Of a stretch of DNA of 64,000 nucleotides, positions 60,801 to 64,000 are shown piece by piece. A program made the position numbers and the translations under genes. The DNA lies in assembly GCA_026261815.1 (NCBI GenBank), contig JAMPIT010000890.1, forward strand, positions 4,618,001-4,682,000, written 5' to 3'. The notes beneath the pieces are model-generated. The model worked only from the letters and a program-made list of their open reading frames with translations. It had not been told where the DNA came from and searched no databases. Source of the DNA: Monarcha castaneiventris obscurior (lineage: Eukaryota > Chordata > Aves > Passeriformes > Monarchidae). Every line of letters starts with the position of its first letter. Positions within the stretch are counted from its first letter, which is position 1.

Positions 60801-63800
60801 TGATATGCTTGTAACTTCTTTAGCAGCTGCTTTAAAGGAATAATTTTTCTTTGCCTCTCCCAGCTCTGGATAAAGAAAAAACCCAATGTCACTAAGTTTT
60901 CCTAGATCAATTTCATTGTGTATGTATCGATAAAGTGGGCAGAGAACATTTGTAAAAAGATGGTAGCTTGAGTTGAGTCTCTGGTATGTTATTTGTGTAG
61001 CAGAGACATGCATCACAAAACATTTCTTAATTTACAGTACTTGAAATTCTCTGGTATATTTAATCTACAATCATAAGGATCTTGCAACCAAGAATCAGTT
61101 CAGCCAGTCTAACAGGAGTTCAGTTTTTTGGATTACAAGGTCCTCATGTGATCACACCTTCCTATATTTACTTAAAATACTTGCTTCTCCTGGATTGGTG
61201 CACAGCTTGAACCCAAAACTCTCTGGCACATTCAGATCTGTGTCATTTAGCAGCTTCCTAAAAGGAAGGTTTCATGAGTAACTTGGAACAGTGATTCATT
61301 CCTGCAATGCACAATCAAAATACGTCAGTAACTGCTGGAAATGTAAATTTCAGATTCTGTTTTCCTGTGATCGTGGTAATTTGGGTAGTCAAAATTTAAA
61401 GTTAAAAAATGCTCATTCTTCAAACTATGCCTTTCTAATGATAAGTACTATAACTGGATGGAAAACCCCTTAACTTTTGTGGAGTTCACAATATTTGGTG
61501 TCTCTAAGCCTCCAAATAAACTTATTTTCCATCTGCATTTGTACATACATGCAAGTTAGGCTATGAAAAACAAGATGAATTCTGTCTGATGAAAAGTAGC
61601 TTGGACTGAAAGTTATACTCCAGATATTTTCCATATGAAAGTACTTACCAAGAAAAATTTATGTTTCATGAAATGTACCTTAAATTAAATCCAAAATATA
61701 AGAAATTGCTCTGGTAACTTTGGCTGAGAAATAGCTTATTAATGATTTTTCATATCTAACATCAGGAAGTATTATAAAATACATTTTTGTATATGTTACT
61801 GATTTGCCACATTTTTTAAATTGCTGATTAAGAAAAGTATTCTAATTTACTAAGTTGCAGGTTAGTAGTACTCCGAGCTTAAAACACATTTTTAAGAGAA
61901 TTAATTCTGATTAATAAATAAATTTCTATCAAATGATTAATCTCTTGATTATTTTAATTAGAATTTGCCAAACGTACATTATTTCTACTACTAGAGTAGG
62001 CAATAAATTATATATGCTCCTAGTTTTATATGGCTTCCAGGCTTGACAAATTGCTTATTCAGAATAACTAACTAATCTATCACTTTTTTAGCAAAGAGTA
62101 CAAAGTGTAAAAAGAATCCTAATAAATTTACTAAACACCATCTATGTACAGAATGAAATTAAACAAATCAAATTAAAATTTCATTTGCACACATGGTTAA
62201 GCAGGAGAATGTTCTCAGGTACTAGAAGCTGACAATTAAATGCAATGAGCCTAATAACTAATTGTTTCCACCTTCTAGAAATTTCTGCATTTTCAAGTAA
62301 TTACCAACACAAGCTCTCTTTGCTTTTCTGGGACACTTGATCAATAAAAGCAGCACAAAGGACAGAAGTTACTCCAGCCTAAGCCTCCAGTGCAGGACAG
62401 TTTTAAGGTTTCTGGAGAAAATGAATTTATAATTTCCTGAAAATGAAGCACAAATGCTGTAAAGTTAACTCATTCAGTGCCTGCTCCAGGGGGGCAATGC
62501 CATCCTGCCAGAACCTGACCTGATGTGACAGCCTTTAGGCCACTGAGCAAGCCAGGCTGAGTGGGCTCTAAGCTCACACTACACCAGGTGCACATCCAAA
62601 CACCAACCCTGTGTCTGCCAGCAGTCACTGATACCCCACCATCTAAGAAACTTCCGGAGTTTTTCCTCTCCCTATTTCCTTTTCCAGTGCACAGCCCAAA
62701 TTTAGCTGAGCTCTTCTTTCTGGGGGTCTGGCTGTGTAGCCATATTGATGAGAAAAGAAGGATTTGGATATGCTCTAACTCACAACTAAACCTGGTTTTT
62801 TTTACAGGTTGTGGATCTCCTAATGGCCTTTTCACCAGAAACCTGGTGAAAAGTGTTCTACAGCCAAGTCATCTGTACAGCAGGGGAAGCAGAAGACGTG
62901 TACAGTATTTAATTCTCACCCAAAGGCCTGGGTTCACATTTCCTGTGAGGTCCATGCATGAATACCCAGACATGCAATCTGATTCTGCAAGGGAAATATA
63001 AAAATGCCCCTCCAATGCTCCTCCATCACAGATGCTTTTTCCTTTGTGCCACCACTGGATGGGAATTATCCTTCAAAACATCTCATATTGCAACTATATG
63101 TTACAAAAAGCATTCTTAAAAAGAGATCCTTGCTGGTACAATGATGTGTGCCCACAGAACTGTGGTCAGGTAGGAGAAAAGTTCTCAGAGACTTCTCTTT
63201 TGCAGCTTACCCCAGCCTGGCTTTAAACAAACCTATTTTGTATTACAATGCTTTGGTTAGTTTCTAACAGTTCTAGAAGTCTGAAAAAATAAGGGAAAGC
63301 CTGCTCTTCTGTTCAAGGCAGCTGAGGCAGTTTAGTGCTAACAAAAACACAATCAGTGGATCAGTTGTTCTTGAAAAAAAAAAAAAAAGCCTTTTGAACC
63401 TCAGTCAAAACTTACAGTTTTGGTGTCTGTCTATGGTTTTGGCCTAAAATGTGTAAAGATTTTTATTTAACTATGAAGTTCTTGTTAAAACTAAACCAAT
63501 ATTGACACCTTTTATTATACAGATTTCTTAAAATCAGAAGTGAAGACATTTACATGTTTCATCTCCCATGTTAGCACTTCCTTTGTTGTACAGCTTCAAC
63601 AATTTAAGTCTTTGAGGAAGGCAGCAGTTCAATCCCTGCAAAGCATGTAAGCTGTGAGCCCCAGATCCCAGGCTAAAGAATAAAGGACCATGACACAGCT
63701 GTCATCGCTGGAGTCCATGGCATTTTTAATCTTGTAAGAGTCTGCCTAATAGCTGTTGTCTGCTTCATTGTCTCAGAGCTATAATTTGGCCAAGCATGTG

Positions 63801-64000
63801 AGTGCAATTTTGACATCCACCCCTTAAAAACCCATTATCTCTTTGCAACAGTGTACAAAACACTCAAACAGTCAAAGCAGGAGGAAAATCAATAACAGCA
63901 CTATAATGCAATTATTCCAAGCATCTATATTAAGTCTGCACATATCCTTTTCCATCCTCAATTTTGCTATCAGCTGTTATCAACAGCCTGCTGAATACAA
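57851..64000. other. Unique noncoding DNA, possible conserved elements
   Basis: No gene, RNA gene or interspersed repeat is recognised. Small features are an ATATAG run (58844-58866) and two weak hairpins at about 60238-60292. Segments at about 58540-58660 and 63680-64000 have balanced composition with several TAAT-core and other factor-like words, and could be conserved noncoding elements. Frames at 60756-61016 (minus, 86 codons) and 62561-63001 (plus, 146 codons) have no recognisable family, and the latter is overlapped by a 121-codon frame on the other strand. Confidence 0.5.
58844..58866. repeat. ATATAG microsatellite
   Basis: Short run of 'atatag' units, about three to four copies. It is a simple repeat only. 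Confidence 0.85.

Noticed and set aside
60756..61016. 86-residue minus frame with protein-like composition
   Set aside because: I could not match it to any family, and there are no convincing flanking splice signals. Chance remains the best explanation.
62470..63001. Overlapping 121-residue (minus) and 146-residue (plus) frames
   Set aside because: Opposite-strand overlap, no family signature and no supporting gene structure. Less A+T-rich DNA simply has fewer stops.
1..64000. tRNA, rRNA, small nuclear RNA genes or telomeric repeats
   Set aside because: I looked for tRNA B-box words, U6-type and 5S-type starts and TTAGGG runs on both strands and found none that were convincing.

Overview
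The window looks like a stretch of gene-poor, A+T-rich nuclear DNA from a bird. The evidence is the repeat content: at least nine CR1 LINE fragments on both strands, two LTR types that I recognise as common interspersed repeats of avian genomes, a few very old MIR-type SINE relics shared by amniotes, and no Alu/L1-type elements. I cannot tell the species; nothing excludes a passerine.

I find no host protein-coding gene, tRNA, rRNA or CRISPR array that I can support. All open frames are short. They are chance frames, simple-repeat frames, CR1 remnants, or frames running through a minisatellite. The window is either an intergenic desert or the inside of a very large intron; the sequence alone does not say which.

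Layout: 0-8 kb is unique DNA with CR1 tails at 0.44, 3.98 and 7.68-8.0 kb. At 9.9-15 kb there is a MIR relic (9.92 kb), a decayed CR1 reverse-transcriptase C-terminal region (12.0-12.3 kb, minus) and another CR1 fragment (14.5 kb, minus). At 15-35 kb the DNA is mostly unique, with an A-rich-to-T-rich low-complexity block at 24.9-25.2 kb and CR1 pieces at 26.97 and 34.8-35.1 kb. At 35.9-36.2 kb lies a short, internally deleted solo LTR, followed by a 47-bp tandem duplication (36.86 kb) and a MIR relic (37.26 kb). A long TTTTA pentanucleotide array with T-rich then A-rich flanks lies at 38.4-39.1 kb, and a similar block with a GAAAAT array at 41.8-42.3 kb. At 44.25-45.46 kb a second LTR carries a nearly homogeneous 40-bp minisatellite of about 16.6 copies. 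The rest (45.5-64 kb) is unique DNA with two CR1 3' ends, a MIR relic, a pair of adjacent perfect hairpins at 55.5 kb and a possible unclassified LTR-like segment at 57.7 kb.

The most notable object is the 44.25-45.46 kb locus. An ordinary LTR sub-repeat appears to have expanded in place into a G+C-rich minisatellite in which all six reading frames are open, each unit carrying a 7-bp stem, 4-nt loop hairpin. Next most notable are the three strand-asymmetric A/T blocks within about 17.5 kb, each switching between a T-rich and an A-rich strand and so able in principle to fold back. There is no gene system here; the biology is repeat birth and decay.
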